A stretch of 8,418 nucleotides of DNA from Clostridia bacterium (GTDB lineage: Bacteria; Bacillota; Clostridia; Christensenellales; Borkfalkiaceae): contig JAFZXG010000077.1 in NCBI GenBank assembly GCA_017616925.1, positions 1 to 8,418 of the forward strand, given 5' to 3'. The notes beneath the pieces were generated by a model. It ran no database searches and was not told where the DNA came from. It worked only from the letters and a program-made list of their open reading frames with translations. Both the position numbers and the translations under genes were made by a program. Below are positions 1 to 6,263 of the stretch, in pieces; positions within the stretch are counted from its first letter, which is position 1, and every line of letters begins with the position of its first letter.

Positions 1-1437
1 ATACATCCCGAAGATATCAACGAAGCGTTGGCGGCGGGGGCTTTCAAAGGTCTTACGCGTGCGCTTTCCATGGACAGAAAAGACGTTATCGACGAGATCC
101 TGAATTCCGGACTTCGCGGGCGCGGCGGCGGCGGATTCCCCACGGGAAGAAAGTGGCTTTTCGCCTATCAGCAACCCGAAGGTCAGAAATACGTTATCTG
201 TAACGGCGACGAGGGCGACCCCGGCGCGTTCATGGACGAAGCGATATTAGAGGGCAATCCTTTATCGGTAATAGAAGGTATGATGATAGCGGGCTACGCT
301 ATCGGCGCGCAGGACGGTTATTTCTACGTCCGTGCGGAATACCCCGTAGCCGTCAGAAGACTTAAAAACGCTATCGCGCAGGCGGAAGCGGCAGGTCTTA
401 TCGGCGACAACATTTTAGGCACGGATTTCTCGTTCCGCGTGCATCTGCGTTTAGGCGCGGGTGCGTTCGTCTGCGGCGAAGAGACCGCGCTTCTAAACTC
501 GATAGAAGGTCAACGCGGTATGCCGCGTCCCCGTCCGCCTTTCCCCGCGGTGAAAGGTTTGTGGCAGAAACCGTCTATCGTCAACAACGTCGAAACTCTG
601 GCTTGCGTTCCTTACATTATGCGCGAAGGGTATCAGGAATTCGCGAAATACGGTACGGAAAAGAGTAAGGGCACGAAGGTGTTTGCGCTTGCGGGTAAAG
701 TAAACAACGTCGGACTTGTGGAAGTTCCCATGGGTACTACCTTAAGAGAACTTATTTACGAGATCGGCGGCGGGATCCCCAACGGCAAAGAATTCAAAGC
801 GATACAGACCGGCGGTCCTTCGGGCGGGTGTCTTACCAAGGCCGATCTCGATACCGCTATCGACTACGATAACCTTATCGCCAAAGGCAGCATGATGGGT
901 TCGGGCGGCGCGATCGTCATGGACGAAGACAACTGTATGGTCGACGTGGCGAAATTCTATATGGAATTTATCTGCGACGAATCCTGCGGAAAATGTACGC
1001 CTTGCCGTATAGGTACGAAACGTATGCTTGAAATGCTTACCCGCATCACGCAGGGCAAGGGCAAGATCGAAGACTTGGAAGCCCTGCAGGAACTCGCGGC
1101 CAACGTAAAGGGTAATTCGCTTTGCGGATTAGGGCAGACCGCGCCCAACCCCATACTTTCTACCATGAAAGCGTTCAAGAACGAGTACATAGCGCATATC
1201 GTCGACAAGAAATGCCCCGCGCACGTCTGCAAAGATCTCGTGGAATACACTATCGATAAAGATAAATGTATAGGTTGCGGGCTTTGCGAAAGACAATGCC
1301 CCGTAAACGCGATAAGCAAGACCGATTACGTTCCCGCAGGACACAAACTTCCTTCCCGCGTTATCGACAGCGAAAAGTGTATAAAGTGCGGTATTTTTAT
1401 GGCGTCTTGTAAATTCAAGGCGATTTCCAAGAACTAA
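1..1437 (+). CDS. hydB: NAD(P)H-binding flavoprotein subunit of [FeFe] hydrogenase (HydB/HndC, NuoF-like), 5' partial
   Basis: The frame is open to the left edge (the first codons read IHPEDINEAL), so the gene begins upstream and its usual N-terminal thioredoxin-like domain is outside the window. Seen here: the FMN/NADH-binding region (GLRGRGGGGF at nt 109-138, NGDEGDPGAF at nt 202-231, then CGEETALL); an SLBB-like segment; the N3-type [4Fe-4S] motif with Cys codons at 985, 994, 1003 and 1123; and a C-terminal ferredoxin-like domain. The first ferredoxin motif, CIGCGLCERQC (nt 1267-1299), is complete. The second (nt 1378-1410) has Phe where the third Cys belongs. In this family the subunit oxidises or reduces NAD(P)H on FMN and passes electrons through Fe-S clusters to HydA in the cytoplasm. 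The C-terminal clusters and the hydA gene 15 nt downstream point to a hydrogenase rather than complex I. NAD versus NADP preference, and whether the enzyme bifurcates electrons, cannot be read from the sequence. Confidence 0.95.
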   Translation: MHPEDINEALAAGAFKGLTRALSMDRKDVIDEILNSGLRGRGGGGFPTGRKWLFAYQQPEGQKYVICNGDEGDPGAFMDEAILEGNPLSVIEGMMIAGYAIGAQDGYFYVRAEYPVAVRRLKNAIAQAEAAGLIGDNILGTDFSFRVHLRLGAGAFVCGEETALLNSIEGQRGMPRPRPPFPAVKGLWQKPSIVNNVETLACVPYIMREGYQEFAKYGTEKSKGTKVFALAGKVNNVGLVEVPMGTTLRELIYEIGGGIPNGKEFKAIQTGGPSGGCLTKADLDTAIDYDNLIAKGSMMGSGGAIVMDEDNCMVDVAKFYMEFICDESCGKCTPCRIGTKRMLEMLTRITQGKGKIEDLEALQELAANVKGNSLCGLGQTAPNPILSTMKAFKNEYIAHIVDKKCPAHVCKDLVEYTIDKDKCIGCGLCERQCPVNAISKTDYVPAGHKLPSRVIDSEKCIKCGIFMASCKFKAISKN

Positions 1438-1452
1438 TCGGAGGAAAAAATC

Positions 1453-3219
1453 ATGGGTAAAATCAATATTAAGATAGAAGGCGTTCCTTATCAGGTGGAA
1501 GAAGGACTTACCATACTCGAAGCGGCGAAAGCCTGCGGTTACGAGATACCGAGTCTCTGCACCTTTAATAACGGACAATGTTCCAAAGCGTCCTGTCGCG
1601 TTTGTCTCGTAGAGGCAACGGGGGCAAGGGGACTCGTCGCGTCCTGCGTCTATCCCGTTTCGGAAGGTATGGAAATAACCATTTCTTCGCCCAAGGCAAC
1701 CGCCGCGAGAAGATTTTCGGTCGAACTTTTACTTTCCAACCACAACAGGAACTGTCAGGAATGCGATAAGAACGGCAAGTGCGAACTTTTACACGTCGCA
1801 AGGATCACGGGCGCAAGGGAAGACGCTTTCCCCGGCGAACAGACTCCCTGCACTTTCGATACTTTGACTCCCACCATAAAGAGAGACACGTCGAAGTGTA
1901 TTCTCTGCGGCAGATGCGTGGAACGCTGCAAAGCGGCGCACGGCATCGGCGTTCTGGGATTCGAGAACAGGGGCTTTAAGACCATCGTCGCCCCCGCGGA
2001 AAACAGAAGTTTCATAAATTCGCCCTGTATCATGTGCGGACAGTGCATCAACGTCTGCCCCACGGGCGCGCTTATGGAAGTTTCCGAGATAGAAAAAGTC
2101 GATATCGCCATGAAGAGCGGTAAATACGTCGTCGTTCAGACCGCGCCCGCGGTAAGAGCGGCACTCGGCGAAGAATTCGATATGCCGATCGGCACTCCCG
2201 TAACGGGCAAAATGGTCGCGGCACTTCGTAGACTTGGATTCAAGAAAGTGTTCGACACCAACTTCGCTGCGGACCTTACCATTATGGAAGAAGCGACCGA
2301 ACTTTTATCGAGAGTCAAGAACGGCGGCGTTCTTCCTATGATAACGAGTTGTTCGCCCGGTTGGATCAACTATGCGGAATACTATTATCCCGATCAACTC
2401 GATCACTTATCGACCTGCAAATCCCCGCACGAAATGTTCGGCGCGATCTTAAAGAATTACTACGCGGAAAAGATCGGCGTAAAACCCGAAGATATGTTCG
2501 TCGTGTCCATCATGCCTTGTTCCTGCAAGAAGTATGAAAAGGGCCGTCCCGAAATGGAAAACAACGGTCTTCGCGACGTCGACGCGGTGCTTACCACCCG
2601 CGAACTCGGCAGACTTATCAAGCGTAGCGGCATAATCTTCAACAAACTTCCCGACGAAGACTTCGATAACGATATCGTTCACGACTACACGGGCGCGGGC
2701 GTTATCTTCGGCGTAACGGGCGGCGTTATGGAAGCGGCGCTTCGTACCGCGTACTTCGTTTTAACGGGTAAAGAAAGGGAAGGCGTCGTCTTTAAGGAAG
2801 TCAGGGGTTTCGAGAACATAAGAGAAGCCGAATTCGATCTTAACGGCATAAAGATAAAAGTCGCCGTCACTTCGGGTATGAAAGGCGCGAAAGTTCTTCT
2901 CGATCAGATAAGAGAAGGCAAATCGCCCTACACCTTTATAGAAGTTATGGGTTGCCCCGGCGGTTGCATCAACGGCGGCGGACAGCCGTACGTCAGAGAA
3001 GTGTTCCTTCCGAACGAAGATCCGGACATTATGAACACCTATATGCAAAAACGCGCCAACGCACTCTATACCGAAGACGAGAGACAGACCGTCCGTCAGT
3101 CTCACAACAACCCGCAGATAAAGGATCTCTACAAAGAGTTCCTGGGCGAACCGAATTCGCACCTTGCGCACGAACTTCTTCATACGCACTACAACAAGAA
3201 CAGAAAGAAGTTCGACTGA
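1453..3219 (+). CDS. hydA: [FeFe]-hydrogenase catalytic subunit (HydA/HndD type, 588 aa)
   Basis: Catalyses reversible proton reduction to H2 at the H-cluster. Domains in order: plant-type [2Fe-2S] domain (C36, C48, C51, C65); His-Cys3 [4Fe-4S] site (H97, C101, C104, C110); 2x[4Fe-4S] ferredoxin domain (C149/152/155/159 and C192/195/198/202); H-cluster domain with L1 TSCSPGW (298-304), L2 MPCSCKKYE (354-362) and L3 EVMGCPGGCINGGGQP (497-512, C501 and C505); and a C-terminal small-subunit-like tail ending near LLHTHY. Acidic and Ser residues matching the CpI proton path are present (E280, E283, S320, by my alignment). The length suits a clostridial HydA without an extra C-terminal [2Fe-2S] domain. 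GGAGG at 1440-1444 supports the ATG start. The gene lies 15 nt after hydB, so it is one operon. Oddities: L1 carries Cys-Ser rather than Cys-Cys, and L2 carries Cys358 where CpI has Ser357. Confidence 0.97.
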   Translation: MGKINIKIEGVPYQVEEGLTILEAAKACGYEIPSLCTFNNGQCSKASCRVCLVEATGARGLVASCVYPVSEGMEITISSPKATAARRFSVELLLSNHNRNCQECDKNGKCELLHVARITGAREDAFPGEQTPCTFDTLTPTIKRDTSKCILCGRCVERCKAAHGIGVLGFENRGFKTIVAPAENRSFINSPCIMCGQCINVCPTGALMEVSEIEKVDIAMKSGKYVVVQTAPAVRAALGEEFDMPIGTPVTGKMVAALRRLGFKKVFDTNFAADLTIMEEATELLSRVKNGGVLPMITSCSPGWINYAEYYYPDQLDHLSTCKSPHEMFGAILKNYYAEKIGVKPEDMFVVSIMPCSCKKYEKGRPEMENNGLRDVDAVLTTRELGRLIKRSGIIFNKLPDEDFDNDIVHDYTGAGVIFGVTGGVMEAALRTAYFVLTGKEREGVVFKEVRGFENIREAEFDLNGIKIKVAVTSGMKGAKVLLDQIREGKSPYTFIEVMGCPGGCINGGGQPYVREVFLPNEDPDIMNTYMQKRANALYTEDERQTVRQSHNNPQIKDLYKEFLGEPNSHLAHELLHTHYNKNRKKFD

Positions 3220-3230
3220 CGAAAAAAAGA

Positions 3231-3265
3231 AAAAAAACTCCGCGAAGTTTTCGCGGAGTTTTTTT
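3231..3265. terminator. bidirectional intrinsic terminator between hydA and trmO
   Basis: A 10-bp perfect stem (3237-3246 with 3250-3259) closes a 3-nt loop. It is flanked by a seven-A run on the left (3231-3237) and a seven-T run on the right (3259-3265), so each strand shows a GC-rich hairpin followed by a U tract. It lies 11 nt after the hydA stop and 10 nt from the stop of the convergent trmO, and probably ends both transcripts. Confidence 0.9.
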
Positions 3266-3275
3266 GTTCTCAAAA

Positions 3276-3947
3276 TCAAATACTTGTAATCGTCGCGACG
3301 GAATCTTTAACTTTGAATTTTACGTCGAAGTCGAAGATCTTTACGCCGTAGACGCGTTCCTCGTCGTTTTGGTAAGACGGGCGGGGATCCTGCGCGATAC
3401 ACTCTTTTATTACCGTTCTTTCATAATCCGATATTCCGTCGAGGATCCCGCCGTCCCGTACTGTAAGGCGGCGTTCTTTTTTCTCGTCGGTAAATCCGCC
3501 CGTCGCGTCCGTGTGCGCGTCGGAATAGGGTAGATAGGGTTTAATATCGAATATGGGCGTGCCGTCCAAAAGATCGACGCCCGAAACGGTGATTTTCACC
3601 TTACCGTCTCTAACCGAAACGTTTTCTATTTTGACCGACGATAACCCCACGGGGTTAGGTCTAAACGGCGAACGGGTGGCGAAAACGCCTACTCTCTCGT
3701 TTCCGCCGAGTCTCGGCGGGCGGACGGTCGGTTCGAATTTTTCGGTATGCGCGAGAGAAAAGTCGAAGAGAATCCAAAGGTGCGAGAACTTGTTTAGCCC
3801 CCTAACCGCGTTCGGGTCGTTAAATTCGGGGAAAAAGGTTATCTCGCCTTTAGCCGCCGTCTTTCCGCTTTGGCGCGGGATACCGAATTTTTCCTTAAAA
3901 GGTGTGCAGATTTTTCCGATATGACGGAAGTTTACCGTGCTTTCCAT
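3276..3947 (-). CDS. trmO: tRNA (N6-threonylcarbamoyladenosine(37)-N6)-methyltransferase TrmO (TsaA/YaeB family)
   Basis: Predicted SAM-dependent enzyme that methylates t6A37 to m6t6A37 in ANN-decoding tRNAs. The family signature is clear: RPPRLGGNERVGVFATRS and FRPNPVGLS at about residues 76-103, then DGTPIFDIKPYLPYSDA at about 128-144. These belong to the single-domain beta-barrel SAM-binding fold of TrmO. The product from ATG 3947 is 223 aa, a usual size. I chose this ATG over an in-frame TTG at 3983 because the TTG lies in the U-tract side of the upstream terminator, and homology begins right after the ATG (VNFRHIGKICTPF). No good Shine-Dalgarno is visible before it (TTAGAATCTTTGGT). The gene converges on hydA and follows the helical-protein gene on the same strand, separated by a terminator, so it may depend on readthrough or a weak promoter. 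The function is conserved housekeeping, unrelated to the hydrogenase. Confidence 0.94.
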   Translation of the reverse strand: MESTVNFRHIGKICTPFKEKFGIPRQSGKTAAKGEITFFPEFNDPNAVRGLNKFSHLWILFDFSLAHTEKFEPTVRPPRLGGNERVGVFATRSPFRPNPVGLSSVKIENVSVRDGKVKITVSGVDLLDGTPIFDIKPYLPYSDAHTDATGGFTDEKKERRLTVRDGGILDGISDYERTVIKECIAQDPRPSYQNDEERVYGVKIFDFDVKFKVKDSVATITSI

Positions 3948-3970
3948 ACCAAAGATTCTAACACGGAAAA

Positions 3971-3999
3971 TCAAAAAAAGCAACCCCGCGTAAGCGGGG
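3971..3999 (-). terminator. intrinsic terminator of the minus-strand helical-protein gene
   Basis: Read on the minus strand: a 6-bp stem (CCCCGC/GCGGGG, 3984-3989 with 3994-3999), loop TTAC, then TTG and a seven-T run at about 3973-3979. It begins 7 nt after the stop of the gene ending at 4007 and lies upstream of the trmO start. Confidence 0.8.
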
Positions 4000-4006
4000 C
4001 TGAAAT

Positions 4007-4438
4007 TTACAGGAACTTTTTAAGCCGTTCTTCGTAGGATTCTTCGAGTTCTAAAAGTTTATCTATGCGCTGCTTAACCCCTTCCGTAAGTCTATCGCTT
4101 TCGTTTTTCATCGCGGTAAGTTCCGTAATTCCCATAACCGTTCCCTTAATCATCATTTCGGCTATATGGTTTTTGCCGCCGTTTATCATGGTTTTCATCT
4201 TGATCGCGGTCCACATCGTCGCTTTTTTGAATACGTTTATGTCCTTGGGTTTAAGTCTGTTCTTTTCCATGAACTCGGCTATCTCGCGGATATTTTCGGA
4301 ATACCCGTCGTATTCGTCCTTAAGTTCCTTTTTTAGTTTCGCGTCTTTTACGGCGGGCAGTAAGTCCTTTATACTCTGCAACGCGACGTGCGCGTTTTTG
4401 TAAGTGTCGTTGATCGCTTTTTTATTGTATTCGTTCAT
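4007..4438 (-). CDS. hypothetical all-helical protein, 143 aa (possible four-helix bundle)
   Basis: Not assigned to a named function. The protein is highly charged, with long amphipathic stretches and little Pro or Gly, and reads as four or five helices: about 3-28, 30-60, 66-85, 88-110 and 112-140. There is no signal peptide or membrane segment, so it is probably cytoplasmic. A Met/His-containing segment, KNHIAEMMIKGTVMGITEL (about residues 89-107), is its most distinctive part. The overall look recalls small ferritin-like or DUF2383-like four-helix proteins, but I see no paired ExxH metal-binding motif, so this is only a resemblance. The start is well supported: minus-strand AAGGAG (4446-4451) lies 7 nt before the ATG. 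It is divergent from rplU and ends in its own hairpin terminator, so it is probably monocistronic. A minus-strand TATAAT at 4521-4526 could serve its promoter, but there is no good -35. Confidence 0.85.
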   Translation of the reverse strand: MNEYNKKAINDTYKNAHVALQSIKDLLPAVKDAKLKKELKDEYDGYSENIREIAEFMEKNRLKPKDINVFKKATMWTAIKMKTMINGGKNHIAEMMIKGTVMGITELTAMKNESDRLTEGVKQRIDKLLELEESYEERLKKFL

Positions 4439-4501
4439 ATTTACGCTCCTTTATAAAGTAAAAATAGTTTGCGTCGGGGCGATAAAAATATGCAAAATCG
4501 T

Positions 4502-4530
4502 TTGACAAATACTTTTAAATATTATAAAAT
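4502..4530 (+). promoter_or_regulatory. sigma-A-type promoter of rplU-rpmA
   Basis: A perfect -35 box TTGACA (4502-4507), a 17-nt spacer and a -10 box TAAAAT (4525-4530, 5 of 6 to consensus) predict transcription starting near 4537. This gives an approximately 80-nt 5' leader before rplU. The spacer is AT-rich and also holds TATAAT on the opposite strand, so the divergent gene may fire from the same patch. Confidence 0.8.
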
Positions 4531-4536
4531 ACGATA

Positions 4537-4612
4537 CGAGCCGCTCGACAGGGGCATTTTTAAGCGCGGAAACGCCGCCCTAATTTTTATCGGCGAGACT
4601 GGTGAGAGGAGG
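4537..4612 (+). ncRNA. structured 5' leader of rplU, candidate ribosomal protein L21 leader
   Basis: The untranslated leader is GC-rich inside an AT-rich intergenic region. A GAAA-capped hairpin (4564-4568 with 4573-4578, one bulged C) is visible. CTCG (4544-4547) can pair with CGAG (4594-4597), or GCCG (4540-4543) with CGGC (4591-4594), enclosing it in a longer-range stem just before AGGAGG at 4607-4612. L21 leaders, cis-acting autoregulatory RNAs, are known in Firmicutes at exactly this position. Position and pairing are seen; membership of that family is inferred and needs a covariance-model match. Confidence 0.5.
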
Positions 4613-4617
4613 TATTT

Positions 4618-4968
4618 ATGTACGCGATCGTGGAAAACGGCAGTAAGCAGTACAAGGCCGAAGTAGGTTCGGTCATCAGGTTTGAAAAACTTGACGCGGC
4701 GGTCGGCGACAAAGTGGAATTCAGCGTTCTTCTTTTGTCGGACGAAAAGGGCGTTAAAGTTGCGGAAGAACTCAAGGGCTACAGAGCGGTAGGCGAAGTA
4801 GTCGAACAGGGCAAGGACAAGAAGATCGTTGTTTTTAAGTATAAGGCTAAAAAGAACGAGAGAAAGAAACAGGGGCACAGGCAGCCCTTCACGGCGGTCA
4901 AGATTTTAGAGATCGGCAAGAAGAAGGCTGAAAAGAAAGCCGCGGAAGACACGGCTGACGCCGAATAA
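4618..4968 (+). CDS. rplU: 50S ribosomal protein L21
   Basis: Component of the large ribosomal subunit that binds 23S rRNA. The N-terminus [13 protein letters not shown] and the C-terminal signature [18 protein letters not shown] are diagnostic. At 116 aa it exceeds the usual roughly 100-105 aa because of a Lys/Ala/Glu-rich tail after residue 100 ([12 protein letters not shown]...), a low-complexity extension seen in many L21 proteins. AGGAGG at 4607-4612 is 5 nt before the ATG. It is the first gene of a two-gene operon with rpmA, 14 nt apart, downstream of a strong promoter and a structured leader. Confidence 0.97.
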   Translation: MYAIVENGSKQYKAEVGSVIRFEKLDAAVGDKVEFSVLLLSDEKGVKVAEELKGYRAVGEVVEQGKDKKIVVFKYKAKKNERKKQGHRQPFTAVKILEIGKKKAEKKAAEDTADAE

Positions 4969-4982
4969 GGAGGGACGGAATA

Positions 4983-5255
4983 ATGTTGTTTATCAGTTTA
5001 TTTGCGCACCACAAAGGCGGCGGCAGCACCAAGAACGGAAGAGATTCCAACGCCAAAAGGCTTGGGATAAAAGCGACCGACGGGCAGGCGATACTCGCGG
5101 GCGGAATAATCGTCCGTCAGCGCGGATCGAAGATCCACGCGGGCGAGAACGTAGGTATGGGATCGGACGATACTTTGTTCGCTTTAATAGACGGCGTGGT
5201 AAAGTTCGAGCGTCTTGGCAGAGACGGAAAGAAAGTCAGCGTTTACGCGAAATAA
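4983..5255 (+). CDS. rpmA: 50S ribosomal protein L27 with short N-terminal extension
   Basis: Large-subunit protein whose N-terminus reaches the peptidyl transferase centre. The body [16 protein letters not shown], then [19 protein letters not shown], then the [16 protein letters not shown] end is unmistakable; 90 aa. The start [16 protein letters not shown] matches the Firmicutes arrangement in which a prepeptide ending in Phe is cut before Ala by the protease Prp (S. aureus L27 begins MLKLNLQFF-ASKKG, from memory). Here the prepeptide is 7 rather than 9 residues and lacks the Gln. AAGGAGG at 4967-4973 overlaps the rplU stop and supports ATG 4983. No prp gene can fit in the 14-nt rplU-rpmA gap, and obg does not follow as it often does. 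Confidence 0.97.
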   Translation: MLFISLFAHHKGGGSTKNGRDSNAKRLGIKATDGQAILAGGIIVRQRGSKIHAGENVGMGSDDTLFALIDGVVKFERLGRDGKKVSVYAK

Positions 5256-5269
5256 GGCTTTACGGATCG

Positions 5270-5297
5270 AACGGGCTGAATCTTCAGCCCGTTTTTT
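5270..5297 (+). terminator. intrinsic terminator of rplU-rpmA
   Basis: A perfect inverted repeat (5270-5280 with 5283-5293, effectively 10 bp with a 4-nt loop) runs into six T residues (5292-5297). It lies 14 nt after the rpmA stop and ends 7 nt before the ATG of the downstream glycosylase gene. Confidence 0.92.
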
Positions 5298-5304
5298 ATA
5301 TCAG

Positions 5305-6153
5305 ATGAAAAAGACAGTCGTTTCTTCGGAATTTTTCAACGTAAAAGACACGTTAGAGTGCGGGCAGATATTCAGGTTCGCACCCTTTAGCGACGGCTAT
5401 AAAGTGTATTCCGGAGACAAGTGCGCCTTTATAAAGAACAGCGGCGACACCACGGTTATAGAGTGTAAAGAAACCGACGTGAAATACTTTTCACGGTTTT
5501 TCGATTTAGAGAAGGATTATTCCGCGATAGAGAAATTCGCGGAATCGCAACAGGAAGAAGTGATACGCCGCGCGGCAAGACTCGGGAAAGGGATCAGAAT
5601 ACTGAAACAGGACGCGACCGAAACGCTTTTTTCTTTTATAGTGTCGCAAAACAATAATATTCGGCGTATAAAGGGCATAATAGAACGGCTTTGCGCCGCG
5701 CTCGGCGAAAAGAGGGAGTTTTCGGGCGAAGAATATCACGCCTTTCCGTCCGTTTCGGCTTTATCGGGCGCGTCGCTTGATTTTTATAAGGAGATAGGTT
5801 TAGGCTATCGCGCGCCGTATATAAAAAGGCTTGCCGAAGACATAGAGAACGGGCTTTCTATTGCTGACTTTAATACTCTTTCGACACCCGACCTTAAAAA
5901 ACGGCTCGTTTCACTATACGGCGTAGGTCCGAAAGTCGCCGACTGCGCGATATTCTTCGGGTTCGGTAGGAGCGACGCCTTTCCCGTCGATACCTGGATA
6001 GAAAAGGTTTACAGGGAAGATTTTTCGGGAACGATAAAAGAAAGGAACGGTATCGCGGATTATTTCGTGGAGAGATTTAAGGAAAATTCGGGGTACGTAC
6101 AGCAATATCTTTTTTACTACAAACGCACTCTCGAAAAAACCGAGAAAAAATAA
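5305..6153 (+). CDS. ogg: OGG1-type 8-oxoguanine DNA glycosylase/AP lyase
   Basis: Base-excision repair enzyme predicted to remove 8-oxoguanine opposite C. The 282-aa protein has an OGG_N-like beta domain at about residues 1-100 (with ECGQIFRF) and a helix-hairpin-helix GPD domain after it. SQNNNIRRIKGIIERLC (from residue 114) matches the SSNNNIARI region of human OGG1. FPSVSALSG and LGLGYRAPYI follow. The hairpin LYGVGPKVADC holds the predicted Schiff-base Lys210, and PVDTW holds the predicted catalytic Asp229; their 19-residue spacing equals that of human K249/D268. I chose ATG 5305 because the family N-terminus starts there. The frame extends upstream to a TTG at 5215, but that would translate the rpmA terminator hairpin. 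No Shine-Dalgarno lies before the ATG (GTTTTTTATATCAG), so expression may be weak and depend on readthrough. Confidence 0.93.
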   Translation: MKKTVVSSEFFNVKDTLECGQIFRFAPFSDGYKVYSGDKCAFIKNSGDTTVIECKETDVKYFSRFFDLEKDYSAIEKFAESQQEEVIRRAARLGKGIRILKQDATETLFSFIVSQNNNIRRIKGIIERLCAALGEKREFSGEEYHAFPSVSALSGASLDFYKEIGLGYRAPYIKRLAEDIENGLSIADFNTLSTPDLKKRLVSLYGVGPKVADCAIFFGFGRSDAFPVDTWIEKVYREDFSGTIKERNGIADYFVERFKENSGYVQQYLFYYKRTLEKTEKK

Positions 6154-6193
6154 AAAAACGGGGCGTTCGGGCATAATTTCGGACTAAAAATAT

Positions 6194-6223
6194 TTGTCAA
6201 CCGCCCGCGCCGTGTGATATACT
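6194..6223 (+). promoter_or_regulatory. extended -10 promoter of the scaffold/GGGtGRT pair
   Basis: The -35-like TTGTCA (6194-6199), an 18-nt spacer and -10 TATACT (6218-6223) preceded by TG at 6215-6216 make an extended -10 promoter. Transcription would start near 6230, giving a leader of about 34 nt before the ATG at 6264. No clear operator repeat is visible around it. Confidence 0.65.
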
Positions 6224-6263
6224 TGAAAACGAAGACATTAACGAAATATTTGGAGGAATAAAG

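Noticed and set aside
957..1578. Long minus-strand open frames opposite the hydB end and hydA start
   Set aside because: They lie antisense to strongly conserved cluster-binding coding sequence, have no RBS or recognisable domains, and are expected shadows in GC-rich third-position coding DNA.
1..3219. Complex I (NuoF/NuoG) interpretation of the first two genes
   Set aside because: The second protein carries H-cluster motifs L1-L3 and a C-terminal hydrogenase tail, and the first has a C-terminal 2[4Fe-4S]-type domain, both typical of NAD(P)-linked [FeFe] hydrogenases.
2761..3279. 172-aa minus-strand open frame under the hydA end, crossing the terminator
   Set aside because: Antisense to the conserved L3 motif and HydA C-terminus; its start would lie in the terminator region and its composition (F/R/V-rich) is not protein-like.
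3948..3983. In-frame TTG start extending trmO by 12 residues
   Set aside because: The TTG sits in the U-tract side of the upstream terminator, and TrmO homology begins after the internal ATG at 3947.
5215..5304. In-frame TTG start extending ogg by 30 residues into rpmA
   Set aside because: It would translate the rpmA terminator hairpin, and the added residues do not resemble the OGG_N domain.
6154..6180. Possible terminator after ogg (A-rich run with GGGGCGTTCGGGC)
   Set aside because: No self-complementary stem of useful length can be drawn and there is no T tract on the plus strand.
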